Positions 15,237-15,421 of a stretch of 15,421 nucleotides of DNA are shown piece by piece. The stretch covers positions 1 to 15,421 of the forward strand of contig JAURFJ010000025.1 of NCBI GenBank assembly GCA_030834365.1. Reading direction: 5' to 3'. How positions within the stretch are numbered: the stretch's first letter is position 1; every line of letters begins with the position of its first letter. The DNA comes from Flavobacteriaceae bacterium. Its GTDB lineage: Bacteria; Bacteroidota; Bacteroidia; Flavobacteriales; Flavobacteriaceae. Position numbers and translations under genes: made by a program. The notes beneath the pieces are model-generated. The model was not told the origin of the DNA. It made no database searches and saw only the letters and a list, made by a program, of their open reading frames with translations.

Positions 15237-15244
15237 CAAAAATA
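15237..15244 (-). promoter_or_regulatory. Candidate -7 element 5 nt before the recR ATG
   Basis: TATTTTTG on the - strand matches TAnnTTTG and is followed by AAACT and then the ATG at 15231. An upstream TTTG lies 24 nt away, inside the start of the symporter gene, slightly beyond the normal spacing. The short intergenic gap leaves little room for any other promoter. Confidence 0.45.
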
Positions 15245-15256
15245 CGGCGATCGCCT

Positions 15257-15421
15257 ATGAATTCAGTTCAAATTAGCATACTTCTTCTGCTCTATTTCGG
15301 GTTACTCTTTTTGATTTCGTATTTCACTGGAAAAAACGATAGCAACGAAACCTTTTACAGTGCTGGCAAGAATTCAAAATGGTACCTCGTCGCTTTTGGC
15401 ATGGTCGGCGCCTCGCTCTCA
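15257..15421 (+). CDS. Sodium:solute symporter family protein, 3'-truncated by the window edge
   Basis: The first 55 residues are present, starting MNSVQISILLLLYFGLLFLI, a first membrane helix. They continue SYFTGKNDSNETFYSAGKNS, KWYLVAFGMVGASLS, the usual opening of SSS transporters, in which an F-x-x-A-G-(R/K)-x-S-x-W segment precedes helix 2. The protein would use the sodium gradient to import a solute such as an amino acid, sugar or organic acid; the substrate cannot be told from this fragment. It is divergent from recR with 25 bp between, and no TAnnTTTG box was found for this strand. The frame is open to the window end, so the gene continues beyond it. Confidence 0.88.
   Translation, partial: MNSVQISILLLLYFGLLFLISYFTGKNDSNETFYSAGKNSKWYLVAFGMVGASLS

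Noticed and set aside
1..15421. Mobile elements, CRISPR arrays, tRNA or rRNA genes, defence or biosynthetic islands other than the carotenoid genes
   Set aside because: No direct repeat array, transposase, integrase, tRNA-like cloverleaf or rRNA motif was seen; gene content is conserved housekeeping.

Overview
This window looks like a piece of a Bacteroidota chromosome, most likely a marine, carotenoid-pigmented member of the Flavobacteriales. Three things point there. The gene order rpmB-rpmG-DUF4295-ftsY-rimO, with cinA, an FAA hydrolase, an exonuclease, an E2 acyltransferase and recR next to it, is a flavobacterial core block. Starts generally lack Shine-Dalgarno sequences. Several operon heads carry the Bacteroidota promoter element TAnnTTTG. 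No rRNA, tRNA, CRISPR array, insertion sequence or phage gene is visible, and no stretch over 300 bases lacks a gene.

Left end (1-2692): three carotenoid genes. A 5'-truncated CrtD-like desaturase and a CruF-like hydratase overlap on the + strand. They converge on a CrtA-family oxygenase on the - strand, and the convergent tails overlap by 33 bp. Together they match the three changes that build the acyclic end of myxol-type carotenoids: C1 hydration, 3,4-desaturation and C2 oxidation.

Centre left (2702-7248, - strand): aconitase lies 9 bp upstream of the CrtA-like gene. Upstream of aconitase is a periplasmic folding pair, a SurA-like double-parvulin PPIase and a lipoprotein with which it overlaps. 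A small conserved hypothetical gene (7332-7577, +) is divergent from the lipoprotein and convergent with rimO.

Centre (7572-10489, - strand): the translation and secretion block, rimO, ftsY, a 50-residue DUF4295 gene that is easy to miss, rpmG and rpmB. A strong hairpin terminator separates the ribosomal-protein genes from ftsY.

Right (10564-15231, - strand): cinA, FAA-family hydrolase, DEDDh exonuclease, lipoyl E2 acyltransferase and recR. The last 165 bases start a divergent sodium:solute symporter, cut by the window edge.

Most of the window is ordinary conserved housekeeping, and I see no undescribed multigene system. The points most worth a second look are: a terminator-like stem-loop plus nine Ts inside the 5' coding part of the CrtA-like gene; TAnnTTTG elements only 4-5 nt before ATG at four operon heads, suggesting leaderless mRNAs; and an Asp-to-Asn change in the E2 catalytic motif.
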